64,000 nt of DNA from Streptomyces collinus (GTDB lineage: Bacteria; Actinomycetota; Actinomycetes; Streptomycetales; Streptomycetaceae): positions 8,742,001 through 8,806,000 of the forward strand of contig NZ_CP133771.1 in assembly GCF_031348265.1 (NCBI RefSeq). Direction: 5' to 3'. The position numbers were made by a program, and so were the translations under genes. Of the stretch, positions 8,634 to 16,663 are shown piece by piece; the stretch's first letter is position 1; every line of letters begins with the position of its first letter. The notes under the pieces are model-generated. The model made no database searches, had not been told where the DNA came from, and was given only the letters and a program-made list of their open reading frames with translations.

Positions 8634-9569
8634 TCAGCGGGCGGGCCGCGGGGGCGGCGGCTCGGGCAGGGAGCCGGGACGGTCCTCCCGGATCAGGTCG
8701 GCGTTGATGGCCATGCCGGCCAGCCCGCCGCTGGCGGCTGCCATCGCGGCCTGCTGCATGTTCCTGCCGAGGTCACCCGCCACGTACAGCCGGGGCAGGC
8801 TGGTGCGGCCGCGCTCGTCGGTCTGTACCGACTCCAGGTCCGGGGCCTGCAGCCAGGGACGCAGCGGGTCCACCCGGGGCTCGATGTCCAGATGCAGGAA
8901 GAGGGCGCCGAAGGCGGCGGACCGGCCGTCCTCGAAGATGACCTCGACCCCCTCGGAGTGCGGCTTGAACGCGCTGATCCCGTCGGCCACCACGGGCACG
9001 CCGGCCGCGACGAGCCGGTCTCGTTCGTCCCGCGGGAGGACGCGCCGGTCGGAGAGGTAGGTGATGTCCTCGGACCACACCGTCAGAGTCGCGGCCAGGC
9101 ACTCGCTGGGCACGTTGCCGCCGTACACGGCGAAGCTGCGCGCACGCATCTCCCAGGCGTGGCAGTACGGGCACTCGAACACCGCCCTGCCCCACAGGTC
9201 CGCGAGGCCCGGGACCGCAGGAAGCACCGAGCGCACGCCGGCCGCGTACAGCAGGGTGCGGGCGTGAAAGGTGCCGGACTCCTTGGTGGTGACGACCACC
9301 CGGCCGCCGTCGCATCCCGCCGACGTCACCTCGTCGTCGCGGAAGGTCACGTCGTACGCAGCGAGCTCGGCGCGGGAACGGGCGCGGAAGTCCGCGATCG
9401 TCGCCCCGTCATTGGTCAGCACGTTGTGCATGACCCCGGCCGCCATGTTGCGGGCGTCACCCGAGTCGATCAGCAGCACCCTTCGGCGTGAGCGGCCCAG
9501 GTACAGCGCGCCGTTGAGGCCGGCCGGGCCGCCTCCGACGATCACCGTGTCGTAGAGCTGTGTGTCCAA
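8634..9569 (-). CDS. Thioredoxin-reductase-like FAD/NAD(P) oxidoreductase with CPYC
   Basis: The 311-residue protein has the FAD-binding motif VIVGGGPAGLNGALYLGR at the N-terminus, a second dinucleotide fold starting FAVYGGNVPSE, and the C-terminal FAD loop LYVAGDLG. The redox motif CPYC in FECPYCHAWE (about residue 135) is the place where thioredoxin reductases and the dithiol oxidases GliT, HlmI and DepH carry their CxxC. Those oxidases form disulfides in small natural products. In this operon, a thiol-to-disulfide or other sulfur oxidation of a peptide product is a reasonable guess, and the candidate precursor has exactly two Cys. A plain NADPH reductase role is the alternative. It starts 3 bases after the MFS stop. 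Confidence 0.85.
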   Translation of the reverse strand: MDTQLYDTVIVGGGPAGLNGALYLGRSRRRVLLIDSGDARNMAAGVMHNVLTNDGATIADFRARSRAELAAYDVTFRDDEVTSAGCDGGRVVVTTKESGTFHARTLLYAAGVRSVLPAVPGLADLWGRAVFECPYCHAWEMRARSFAVYGGNVPSECLAATLTVWSEDITYLSDRRVLPRDERDRLVAAGVPVVADGISAFKPHSEGVEVIFEDGRSAAFGALFLHLDIEPRVDPLRPWLQAPDLESVQTDERGRTSLPRLYVAGDLGRNMQQAAMAAASGGLAGMAINADLIREDRPGSLPEPPPPRPAR

Positions 9570-9572
9570 CGG

Positions 9573-10853
9573 TCACCCCTTGTCGAGTAGGTCGCTGTGC
9601 GGGGACGGGCCGGCCGCCGCGGTGTCCTCGCGCAGCGGCGCGAGCAGCAGCAGCGCGCCCGCCACCAGGACGGCACCGCACACCACGAAGACGGCGGGCA
9701 CGGAGAGGGCTTCGGCGAGCAGACCGCCGAGCGTGGCGCCGACCGGCATGGAGCCCCAGGAGCACAGCCGGGACACGCTCATCACCCGGCCCTGCAGCGG
9801 CTCCGGCGTGAGCCGCTGGCGCAGCGACATCACGGGGATGTTCCAGCCCATCATGAAGACGCCGTTGGCGGCCAGTGCGAGGGCGGCGAGCGCCGGTTGC
9901 CGCAGGAGACCCAGCGCTACGTACGCGGCGCCCGACGCTGCCAGGGACCACCGGGCCAGTCGCAGCGCGGTCAGCCGGCCGACGGCCCGGGGCGCCAGCC
10001 AGCTGCCCGCGACGGCGCCCACCGAACCGGCGGCGAGCAGCAGTCCGTACCCGGTGCCGTCCAGTCCGAGAGCGTGTGCGCTGAGCAGGACCAGCATCGA
10101 GAACGTCGCCGAGAACACCAGCCCGTACAAGGTGCTCGCGGCGAGAGTCAGCCTGAGCGTGCGATGGCCCAGGACGAACCTGAGGCCCTCCCGGATGTCG
10201 CGCAGCACTCCGCCGCGCGTGCCCGGCGGGACGTCCGGGCGGGCGGTGCGGGGGAGCGGGGCGAGGCCGAGCATGAGCAGCGCGGCCAGCGCGTACATCG
10301 TGCCGCCGGTCGCCACCGCCGCGACGGCGGTCACCGCCACGAGGAGGCCCGCGACGGGCGGCCCGACCATCTCGTTCAGCACGATCTGTGCCGCCGACAG
10401 CCGCCCGTTGGCACGCTCCAGCTGCCGCTCGTCGACCAGCCGTGGCAGCATCGCGGGCGCCGCCGTGTCGGCGAGGGTCTCGGCGATACCGAGCACGAAC
10501 GCCAGCACGTACAACACGGCCAGCGGGCGGTGGTCGGCGAGGGCCACGGCCGCGGCGAGCAGGGCCGCGGCGCGCACCGCGTTGCTGGCGAGTACGATCC
10601 GGCGCCGGTCCAAGCGGTCCACCAGGACGCCCGCGGGCAGCGCGAAGAGCAGCCAGGGCAGCATGTTGACGGTGGTCAGCCCGGCGACCGCCGCGGGGTG
10701 GGGATGGTGTGCCACCACGAGCAGCGGCAGCAGGGTACGGGTGATGCCGTCGCCGGCGTTGGAAGCGGCGGCCGAGGCCCACAGCCACCGGAACGGGCGG
10801 CCGAGATCCGCCCGCCGGTCCGGTCCGGTCGCGGGCCGTGCGGTGTCAGTCAA
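9573..10853 (-). CDS. MFS transporter, probable product exporter
   Basis: About 426 residues with the 12-helix major facilitator pattern: the first helix near residue 20-45, motif A-like GVLVDRLDRRRIV between helices 2 and 3, and a long central cytoplasmic loop around the TARPDVPPGTRGG stretch. It resembles the MFS_3/EntS-type exporters. I prefer the TTG at 10853 as start because GGGGAGG lies 5 bases upstream and it overlaps the dioxygenase stop by 8 bases. Tight placement inside the biosynthetic operon suggests export of, or self-protection against, the product. Confidence 0.87.
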   Translation of the reverse strand: MTDTARPATGPDRRADLGRPFRWLWASAAASNAGDGITRTLLPLLVVAHHPHPAAVAGLTTVNMLPWLLFALPAGVLVDRLDRRRIVLASNAVRAAALLAAAVALADHRPLAVLYVLAFVLGIAETLADTAAPAMLPRLVDERQLERANGRLSAAQIVLNEMVGPPVAGLLVAVTAVAAVATGGTMYALAALLMLGLAPLPRTARPDVPPGTRGGVLRDIREGLRFVLGHRTLRLTLAASTLYGLVFSATFSMLVLLSAHALGLDGTGYGLLLAAGSVGAVAGSWLAPRAVGRLTALRLARWSLAASGAAYVALGLLRQPALAALALAANGVFMMGWNIPVMSLRQRLTPEPLQGRVMSVSRLCSWGSMPVGATLGGLLAEALSVPAVFVVCGAVLVAGALLLLAPLREDTAAAGPSPHSDLLDKG

Positions 10854-11778
10854 CAACGCCTCCCCGGGACGCGTTGTCCTGCGGCACACCGTCGTCGGAC
10901 CACGTCCGCAGGCCCAGCAGTCGTTCGCCGAGATCGCTCAGCCGCGCCGGTCCCCACAGCTCGGCCTCGTCCTTGCGCACCCCGCCCTCGGGGGGATGCG
11001 GGGGGACCCGGTCCCGCCAGAACCGCACCCGGGCCTCGCGCAGTTCGGCGTGCTCCTCCCAGGCGGGTGCCATGGTCAGGTACTGGGCCATGCGCACCCG
11101 GCCCTCGGAGACATTGGGATGCACGCCGTGCGGCAGCAGGCTGTTGAAAATGATCAGGTCACCGGGATGGACCCGGGGCATGGTGATCGAGTAGCCGGTG
11201 ATGTCGGGCGTGAACGGGTCGCGGTCGGCGGGCTGTTCACTCACCCACTTCTCCCACTCGGTGAAGATCTCCGGCACGCACTGGAACCCGCCGATCTCCT
11301 CGTCGCCGTCGGTGAGCGAGAGCACCGCCTGACAGCTCACCGGCAGCGGATCGGTGGAGGTGTCCACGTCCCAGTGGACGAACCCGTCGAAGGCGCGTGG
11401 CCCCCGGTTGGGCGGGTTGACGTTGGTGAAGTCGATGGTGACCCACAGGTCGGTGCGGTCCCAGATGTCGGCGAAGGCGCCGTAGACCCGGGGGCTTTGC
11501 CGCACGTCCCACTGCGCCTGGTGGTTGTACATCTCGACCAGACCGCTGTGCCCCGGGAGCCGGTCGTTGCCCGTGTGCGGCGAGGTCCACGTCGAGGGGT
11601 CGTCGGGACGCATGTCCAGGAAGGAGTACAGGCCCTCGGTCAGGGTGGCCACGGTCTGCGGCTCCACCGCCTGACGCACGATCACATAGCCCTGGGTGAC
11701 CCACTGCTGCCAGTCAGAGGGGGACAGGACGCGCAGCGGCTGGGTCTTGACGATGTCACGCAGGGGAACGACGGCCAC
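10846..11778 (-). CDS. Phytanoyl-CoA dioxygenase family (Fe(II)/2-oxoglutarate) enzyme
   Basis: The 310-residue protein matches PhyH-type dioxygenases: WVTQGYVIVRQAVEP at the N-terminus, an iron-binding HxD in FVHWDVDTST (about residues 140-149), and the distal His plus 2-oxoglutarate-binding Arg region in LLPHGVHPNVSEGRVRMAQY (about 230-250). Such enzymes hydroxylate unactivated carbons, or desaturate or cyclise. Hydroxylation here would create the hydroxyl that a carbamoyltransferase needs. I chose the GTG at 11778 because GGAGAG precedes it by 6 bases; the open frame runs 139 codons further without support. It lies 47 bases after the first carbamoyltransferase and overlaps the exporter. 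Confidence 0.88.
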   Translation of the reverse strand: MAVVPLRDIVKTQPLRVLSPSDWQQWVTQGYVIVRQAVEPQTVATLTEGLYSFLDMRPDDPSTWTSPHTGNDRLPGHSGLVEMYNHQAQWDVRQSPRVYGAFADIWDRTDLWVTIDFTNVNPPNRGPRAFDGFVHWDVDTSTDPLPVSCQAVLSLTDGDEEIGGFQCVPEIFTEWEKWVSEQPADRDPFTPDITGYSITMPRVHPGDLIIFNSLLPHGVHPNVSEGRVRMAQYLTMAPAWEEHAELREARVRFWRDRVPPHPPEGGVRKDEAELWGPARLSDLGERLLGLRTWSDDGVPQDNASRGGVVD

Positions 11779-11825
11779 GGGTACTCTCCAGGTCAGGGGT
11801 CGCGGGTTGCCGGACGGGGTGGGCC

Positions 11826-13709
11826 TCACTCGACGATCAGGTGGTGCTCCGGCAGTGCCACGGCGTCCAGCTCGGTGCCGGTGAGCAGCTCCAAGGCTTC
11901 GTCGAGGCGGTTGAGGAGCGGGCGTCCGCCCGCGTTGGCGCTGGTGTTGATCAGCACCGGTAGGCCCGTGCGTGCGCCCACCGCGTGGCACAGCCGGTAC
12001 AGCAGGGGCTGAACGCCGGGCGTCACGGTCTGCAGCCGGGCGGTGCCGTCGATGTGCCGGGCCTCGGCCAGCTGCCGGGCCCGGTCGGGTCGTACCCGCA
12101 CCGCGAACAACATGGTCTCGGCGTGGTCCAGGGGCCCCGTGAAGAACTGGTCGGCCACCTCCTGCGGGCAGATCGGCGCGACCGGCCGGAACCACTCACG
12201 TTGCTTGATCGTCTCGGAAACGTACCGGCGGGCGCCGCTCCAGTGGGCCGAGACGAGCAGAGAACGGTGACCGAGGGCTCGCGGCCCGGTCTCCAGGCCA
12301 CCCTCCAGCCAGGCCACGCACCGCCGCTCGGCGAGCAGTTCGGCGACACGCTCGATGAACTCCTCGTCGTCCACTGCGCGCCGCACGGACAGCGCCGGTT
12401 CGGCCGGTGCCGCCGCGGGGCGGGCGGCCGGCTCCGTGCCGTCGCCCTCCAGGGCCTCCAGGCCCGTCAGTGGAGGTCCGGCATAGGCCAGCGGCGCCCA
12501 GCGTGAACCGCCCAGCAGCGTGGGGCGGTCGGCCGGATCGGCGACGGCGAGCGCCGCGCCGAGCGCGATTCCCGAGTCGTCGCAGCACGTCGGGACGTGG
12601 ACCCGGGAGAACCGGCCGGACTCGGCCAGGCGTGTGTTGGCGGTGATGTTGAGGGCGCAGCCACCCGCGTAGCACAGGGTGGCGTAACCGGGGAACCGGC
12701 GGCTGATGCCGGTGACCAGCTGGAGCAGGTCGTCCTCCACGGCGTGCTGCAGGGTTGCCGCGAGGTCCCGGCAGACCCGGTCCTCGGGAGAGGTTCCCAC
12801 CAGCGTGGTACCACCGTCCGCGCTCCGGATCTCGTCAGGGAACACCGAGCCGAAGGAGTGCACGACGTCGTCGTCCGAGGAGTCGGCGAGGCCCGCGTCC
12901 AGGTAGCCGCCGCTGACCGAGTCGTACTCCCACCAGGTGTCGGCGTAGCGCAGCGCGGTCCCGGTCAGCTTCTTCTCGTCCAGCACCTCGTACAGATCCG
13001 GCGCGGCACGCCGGGTGGACTGCGGGACCAGCATGGCGCGCAGCACCGGCAGCAGGGCCTCGTCCGGCTCCCCGGTGGCCGTCAGCCCGAGCAGTTTGCC
13101 GGTGTCGAACTGGCTGCCGTGGACCCGCCGGGACAGCGCCTCGTAGACCAGGCCGAAGCGCGGGCCGCCGCGGTTGGTGAGGGACATCACCGGGGTGAGC
13201 CGGTCGCCGTCGCCGAGACAGACCATGCCGCATTCGGCGTAGTTGCCCGTCCCGTCCAGCGCCAGCACCAGGGCCCTCCGGGCGCCGGAGGTGTGATAGG
13301 CAAGCGCAGCGTGCGCGTAGTGATGGCGTACGGCCATGAGGGTGATGTCGCCGAGACCGTGGGCCAGTGGCCAGTCGACGGGCTTGATCACACGGGTCAC
13401 CGCCTCGGCCAGGCCGGTGACGCCGGGCGCCGACCAGCGGGCGTCCTCGTTGACCAGCTCGACCAGCGCGGGCGGCACCACCTGGCATCGCGGTGTGTAC
13501 CAGTCCGCCACGGCGATCCGGGTCACCGGGCTCACCGCCCGCTCCCGCAGCTCCGCCAGCCACTCGGCGGCGGCGGGAGGGAAGTCGCCGTTGCCGCCGC
13601 ACACGTGGCGCAGGCCCAGCCGTCGCTCCGCCTCGATGACCCGGTAGCCGTCCGCGTCGGTGAGTGCGGCCCCGGCGTCATGGCCGAAGTGCAGTCCGAT
13701 CGTTGCCAT
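11826..13709 (-). CDS. Carbamoyltransferase (NodU/CmcH family), first copy
   Basis: The 627-residue protein starts TIGLHFGHDAGAAL and carries RHHYAHAALAYH (metal-binding His pair, about residue 134), LALDGTGNYAECG, a glycine-rich YAGGCALNITANTRL, the carbamoyl-phosphate motif LETGPRALGHRSLL and the closing VLINTSANAGGRPL. This is the full carbamoyltransferase architecture, with the same reaction as proposed for the copy at 5594-7462. Divergence between the two is high (for example EFGPRALGNRS versus ETGPRALGHRS), so they are probably not a recent duplication and may act on different hydroxyls or form a heteromer. ATG 13709 has GAGGAAGGG about 11 bases upstream. It directly follows the radical SAM gene. 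Confidence 0.92.
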   Translation of the reverse strand: MATIGLHFGHDAGAALTDADGYRVIEAERRLGLRHVCGGNGDFPPAAAEWLAELRERAVSPVTRIAVADWYTPRCQVVPPALVELVNEDARWSAPGVTGLAEAVTRVIKPVDWPLAHGLGDITLMAVRHHYAHAALAYHTSGARRALVLALDGTGNYAECGMVCLGDGDRLTPVMSLTNRGGPRFGLVYEALSRRVHGSQFDTGKLLGLTATGEPDEALLPVLRAMLVPQSTRRAAPDLYEVLDEKKLTGTALRYADTWWEYDSVSGGYLDAGLADSSDDDVVHSFGSVFPDEIRSADGGTTLVGTSPEDRVCRDLAATLQHAVEDDLLQLVTGISRRFPGYATLCYAGGCALNITANTRLAESGRFSRVHVPTCCDDSGIALGAALAVADPADRPTLLGGSRWAPLAYAGPPLTGLEALEGDGTEPAARPAAAPAEPALSVRRAVDDEEFIERVAELLAERRCVAWLEGGLETGPRALGHRSLLVSAHWSGARRYVSETIKQREWFRPVAPICPQEVADQFFTGPLDHAETMLFAVRVRPDRARQLAEARHIDGTARLQTVTPGVQPLLYRLCHAVGARTGLPVLINTSANAGGRPLLNRLDEALELLTGTELDAVALPEHHLIVE

Positions 13710-13819
13710 GGAACCAGTCACCCTTCCTCGGCCCGGAACGGGGTCACGGGGCCGGGTCGTGGACCGGCGGGCCGCCGCACCGTGCGGACGACCCGTCGGG
13801 GAGTACGTGGGGGCCGGGG

Positions 13820-15400
13820 TCAGGACAAACTGGCCAGGCTCTGCGCGTGATGGCGCTCCAGCAGTCCCTGCACCACCTCGCGCATATAGGCGCAGTAGCC
13901 GGGCGACATCACCTGGATCGAGCCGTTCTCCTCCTCCAGAGCGCCGGCGGATCCGCCCGAGCAGGTGCCCTGCAGCTCACAGCCCTGGCAGCCGGGGCCG
14001 TTGGTGTAGGCCCGCATGCCGTAGTCCTGGTAGGCGGGCGAGGCGAAAATGCCGCGCCAGTCGTCGATGGTGCCGAGCTTGCGGGCGGTGGCCTTGCAGG
14101 CGAACACACTGCCGTTGGGCTCGATGGAGAGCTGACGGCCGACCGCCGGGCAGGTCTTGTAGTCGGCCTGCTCGGCCCACTTGGCCTCGTCGATGATCAT
14201 CTGGAAGGTCTGGTACCAGTAGCCGCTGAGCTGCACGCCGCGCTCGCGCCCGTAGTCCACTGCGGCCAGCAGCCGCTGTGCCACGTCGTGCGGGCTGTGC
14301 TTCTGGAAGAATTCCTTCGCCTGGAAGGACACGATGACGTCCAGGCTGTCCAGGCCGGCCTCGGCGACGAAGTCGATGAGCGGGGTGCCCCACTTGTCCC
14401 AGGTGTACTGGGAGAGCACCGAGGTGATACTGACGGGCACGCCCGCGGCCTTCATGTCGAGGATCGCCTTGCGGACCACCGCCCAGGGAGTGCGCTGCTG
14501 CTGCCCGCCGCGGAACTCGCCGGTCTCCGGGACCAGGTAGTCGATGGAGACGGTGGTGTCGACGCGGTGCTCGGCGAGCGCCGCCAGCAGTTCGGCGTCG
14601 ATGCGGGAGCCGTTGCTGGTCAGGTCGTAGGAGAGGGAGACCCCGTCGTGGCAGTCGCCGAACGTGCGCAGCACGTGCAGGATGGTGTTGCGGGCCAGGG
14701 TCGGCTCGCCGCCGAAGAACGACACCGAAAGATGGCCGCCCCCGTTGGCCTTGCGTAGCTCGATGGCCTCCCTGACGGTCTTCTCGGCCACCTCGCGCGA
14801 CATGTGCATCGACGGATTGCGGGCCTCGTCCGAGCCGTGGTTCCAGTCGCCGCGGGCGAGCGTGGGGCCGGAGTCCGGACGGCCTGGGGCGTCGTCGCGG
14901 GAGCGGCGCAGCTCGACCAGGACCGGACCGGGTTTCACCGACTCTCCGGAGGTGTTGCGCTCCTCCACACCACCGTCGAAGTTGTACGCGAAGCAGCCCT
15001 GACAGGAGAAGTTGCAGGCGTTGGTGAGCACGAGCTGGATGGAGGAGTGGAAGACGCCGCTGCTGAGCACTTCACGCCTGCTCTCGAGCAGGGTGTCGAT
15101 CTCCTTGGCCTCGTCCTGCCCCACCTCGACCAGGAAGCGGGCTTCCACCAGATCACGCAGAGACTCCTCGTCCACCCGTTCGCGTAGCCGCTGCCAGCTG
15201 ATGCCCCCGGCGGCCTCCCGGAGGAGTTCCACGATGTCCCGGTCGATCAGCCGCGCATTTCCGAAGAGTGAATGAAAGGCCATGTTTCGCTCGCCGCCCG
15301 TGAATGCGTCGAGTCGGCCGCCGAATGAGCTGAAATCCCGATCGTCCGCGCCGCGCAGGGTGCGGATGTAGCGCGAGGACTGGTACATCGAATTCTGCAT
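13820..15400 (-). CDS. Radical SAM/SPASM peptide-modifying enzyme
   Basis: The 526-residue protein has an N-terminal region (about 40-115) like the small winged-helix/RRE-like domain of peptide maturases. The radical SAM core follows, with CNFSCQGC (Cys129, 133, 136) for the SAM [4Fe-4S] cluster and GGEPT at 230-234. The C-terminal SPASM region has Cys417, 435, 471, 474, 480 and 503; the Cys often found three or four residues after the third one in the CX2CX5C run is Ser here. About 45 extra residues, rich in Arg, Asp and Gly, sit between the first motif and GGEPT. SPASM enzymes install crosslinks, thioethers or epimers in ribosomal peptides. ATG 15400 was chosen for its AGGGAGAAGG site. The peptide gene lies 168 bases upstream. 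Confidence 0.93.
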   Translation of the reverse strand: MQNSMYQSSRYIRTLRGADDRDFSSFGGRLDAFTGGERNMAFHSLFGNARLIDRDIVELLREAAGGISWQRLRERVDEESLRDLVEARFLVEVGQDEAKEIDTLLESRREVLSSGVFHSSIQLVLTNACNFSCQGCFAYNFDGGVEERNTSGESVKPGPVLVELRRSRDDAPGRPDSGPTLARGDWNHGSDEARNPSMHMSREVAEKTVREAIELRKANGGGHLSVSFFGGEPTLARNTILHVLRTFGDCHDGVSLSYDLTSNGSRIDAELLAALAEHRVDTTVSIDYLVPETGEFRGGQQQRTPWAVVRKAILDMKAAGVPVSITSVLSQYTWDKWGTPLIDFVAEAGLDSLDVIVSFQAKEFFQKHSPHDVAQRLLAAVDYGRERGVQLSGYWYQTFQMIIDEAKWAEQADYKTCPAVGRQLSIEPNGSVFACKATARKLGTIDDWRGIFASPAYQDYGMRAYTNGPGCQGCELQGTCSGGSAGALEEENGSIQVMSPGYCAYMREVVQGLLERHHAQSLASLS

Positions 15401-15526
15401 GGCTGAAGCCTTCTCCCTGCGGGTCACGAATTCCGGCGCGACGGAAAGGCGTACACGAGGGCCGGGACGGCGGTGCCGCGGTCACAGGTGCGCGGCGCGG
15501 AACAGGGCAGGTCCCGGCGCGCGGTG

Positions 15527-15556
15527 CCGGGGCCCAGCCGGCGAGCGGGGCCCCGG
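15527..15556 (-). terminator. Hairpin between candidate precursor and radical SAM gene
   Basis: A perfect 9-bp stem CCGGGGCCC/GGGCCCCGG with a 12-base loop, starting 13 bases after the peptide stop codon. There is no T-tract. Such hairpins often partly terminate or stabilise transcripts after RiPP precursor genes, raising precursor over enzyme levels. Confidence 0.55.
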
Positions 15557-15568
15557 GTGAATCAGCCG

Positions 15569-15736
15569 TTAGGCCGGCTCACACTCTTTTCGCTGGTCAG
15601 CGGAGGCCGAGGTGGTCTCCGTCCGCTGACGCGGGGGCGTGATGGTCGGGGCGTTGCCCCTGTCCGGCGATACGAACGCGCACGGACGGGTCGACGCGGT
15701 GACCGCGGGTCGGGCGACCTTCCTGACTTCGGCCAT
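15569..15736 (-). CDS. Candidate RiPP precursor peptide
   Basis: A 55-codon open frame with a strong GAGGAGG site 5 bases before ATG 15736, the first gene of the operon and immediately upstream of the radical SAM/SPASM gene. The peptide begins MAEVRKVARPAVTASTRPC and continues AFVSPDRGNAPTITPPRQ, then a Thr/Ser/Ala-rich part, ending QRKECEPA. It has exactly two Cys (19 and 52), many Ser/Thr (13) and Pro (6), and no hydrophobic segment. Ser/Thr hydroxyls are possible carbamoylation sites. Leader and core cannot be separated by eye, and I recognise no named precursor family. Position, size and ribosome site are the evidence; an unusual leader gene is the alternative. Confidence 0.65.
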   Translation of the reverse strand: MAEVRKVARPAVTASTRPCAFVSPDRGNAPTITPPRQRTETTSASADQRKECEPA

Positions 15737-15747
15737 ACGGCCCTCCT

Positions 15748-15778
15748 CAGTGGGTGAGGCAAACAACGCGACCCACTG
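15748..15778 (-). promoter_or_regulatory. Inverted repeat in the leader of the biosynthetic operon
   Basis: CAGTGGGT and ACCCACTG form perfect 8-bp arms around a 15-base loop. On the minus strand the downstream arm runs into the GAGGAGG ribosome site of the peptide gene. It could be a regulator's operator or an RNA hairpin that limits translation. A TTGACG box lies about 30 bases further upstream, without a clear -10. Confidence 0.5.
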
Positions 15779-16158
15779 AAGCAGAAGTGAGCGAGGCCCA
15801 ATAAGACGTCAACCGGTCATGCTGGAACTGCCCGTTTGCCGAGGGTCGACGCCGATATCGATCACGCATTACGGGCCGCCCGGATACCTGCGGGACGGGC
15901 TCACCTGCTCCCCCTGCTTGATCGATCCATTGGGGACGACCTGCTGTGCGTCGGCCGAAGTGCCGCACGCTGACGGGATTTAGTCACGCAGGGGATGTGA
16001 CCGACAGATCGTCTACGCCAATCCGCCCCTCGGTATTCTCGTGGTGCGGCACCCTTTTCGTTGTACGCCCCTGTCGTCGACGAGTGCGCGAACGAGCAGG
16101 AGACCACGCCCGGAATCGTCGTCCCCCGCGTCCAGCCGCTGTCGCTGAGGCGGGGGTA
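15779..16158. other. Intergenic stretch upstream of the biosynthetic operon
   Basis: No convincing gene. The part next to 15779 presumably carries the operon promoter (minus strand; TTGACG near 15807-15812). The rest is uneven in composition, with no codon-periodic frame, and runs into a transposase scrap. Confidence 0.5.
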
Positions 16159-16310
16159 GTTGCCACGTCATCGGCGACAAGGGCTACGGCTCCAAGGCCA
16201 TGCGCACCTGGCTGCGGCAGCGGAACATTCGGCACACCATCCCGGAACGGTCCGACCAGATCCGCAAGCGGCTCCGCCGCGGCAGGATCATTCCCGACCA
16301 GCTCGCCTCG
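16159..16310 (+). pseudogene. IS5-family transposase remnant
   Basis: The plus strand reads CHVIGDKGYGSKAMRTWLRQ and then RNIRHTIPERSDQIRKRLRR. This is the region around the second catalytic Asp (GDKGY) of IS5-type transposases, continuing to the usual HTIPE motif. Roughly 45 codons survive with no start or end. Confidence 0.75.
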
Positions 16311-16558
16311 CGCCAGCGGCATGATGGCCGGGCGGGGGCACGGCCCCTCTCCCAGTCCTGCGATGCACACGTTCTTCATCACGCTGACCAGTACGTCCCA
16401 CGTCTCCGCATCCACGGAGCCCCGTCAATTCGACTGTTCGTGATCACAGCCGACCCTGCCACGTCGAGTGATGCGGTGTCAGGACGGTGAACGGCCGTCC
16501 CCTTCGAGTGGGTGGGGGAGCGGCGGTTGATGAGGGGGGAACACGCCAGACAGTGCGA

Positions 16559-16574
16559 TGTGACGTGAATCACA
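16559..16574. promoter_or_regulatory. Crp-like palindrome
   Basis: TGTGACGTGAATCACA fits TGTGA-N6-TCACA exactly, the classic Crp half-site pair, and contains GTG and CAC ends as in actinobacterial Crp sites. It lies 90 bases before the hypothetical gene at 16664, in the only long non-coding stretch upstream of it, so that gene pair may be Crp-controlled. Confidence 0.5.
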
Positions 16575-16663
16575 GAGGATTGTCGAGAGAATGAGTGTCG
16601 AATCAGCTCTCTCCCGTCGCAGGTAGGTGAACAGACTCACTCGAGCAACAAAGGAGGCCCGAG

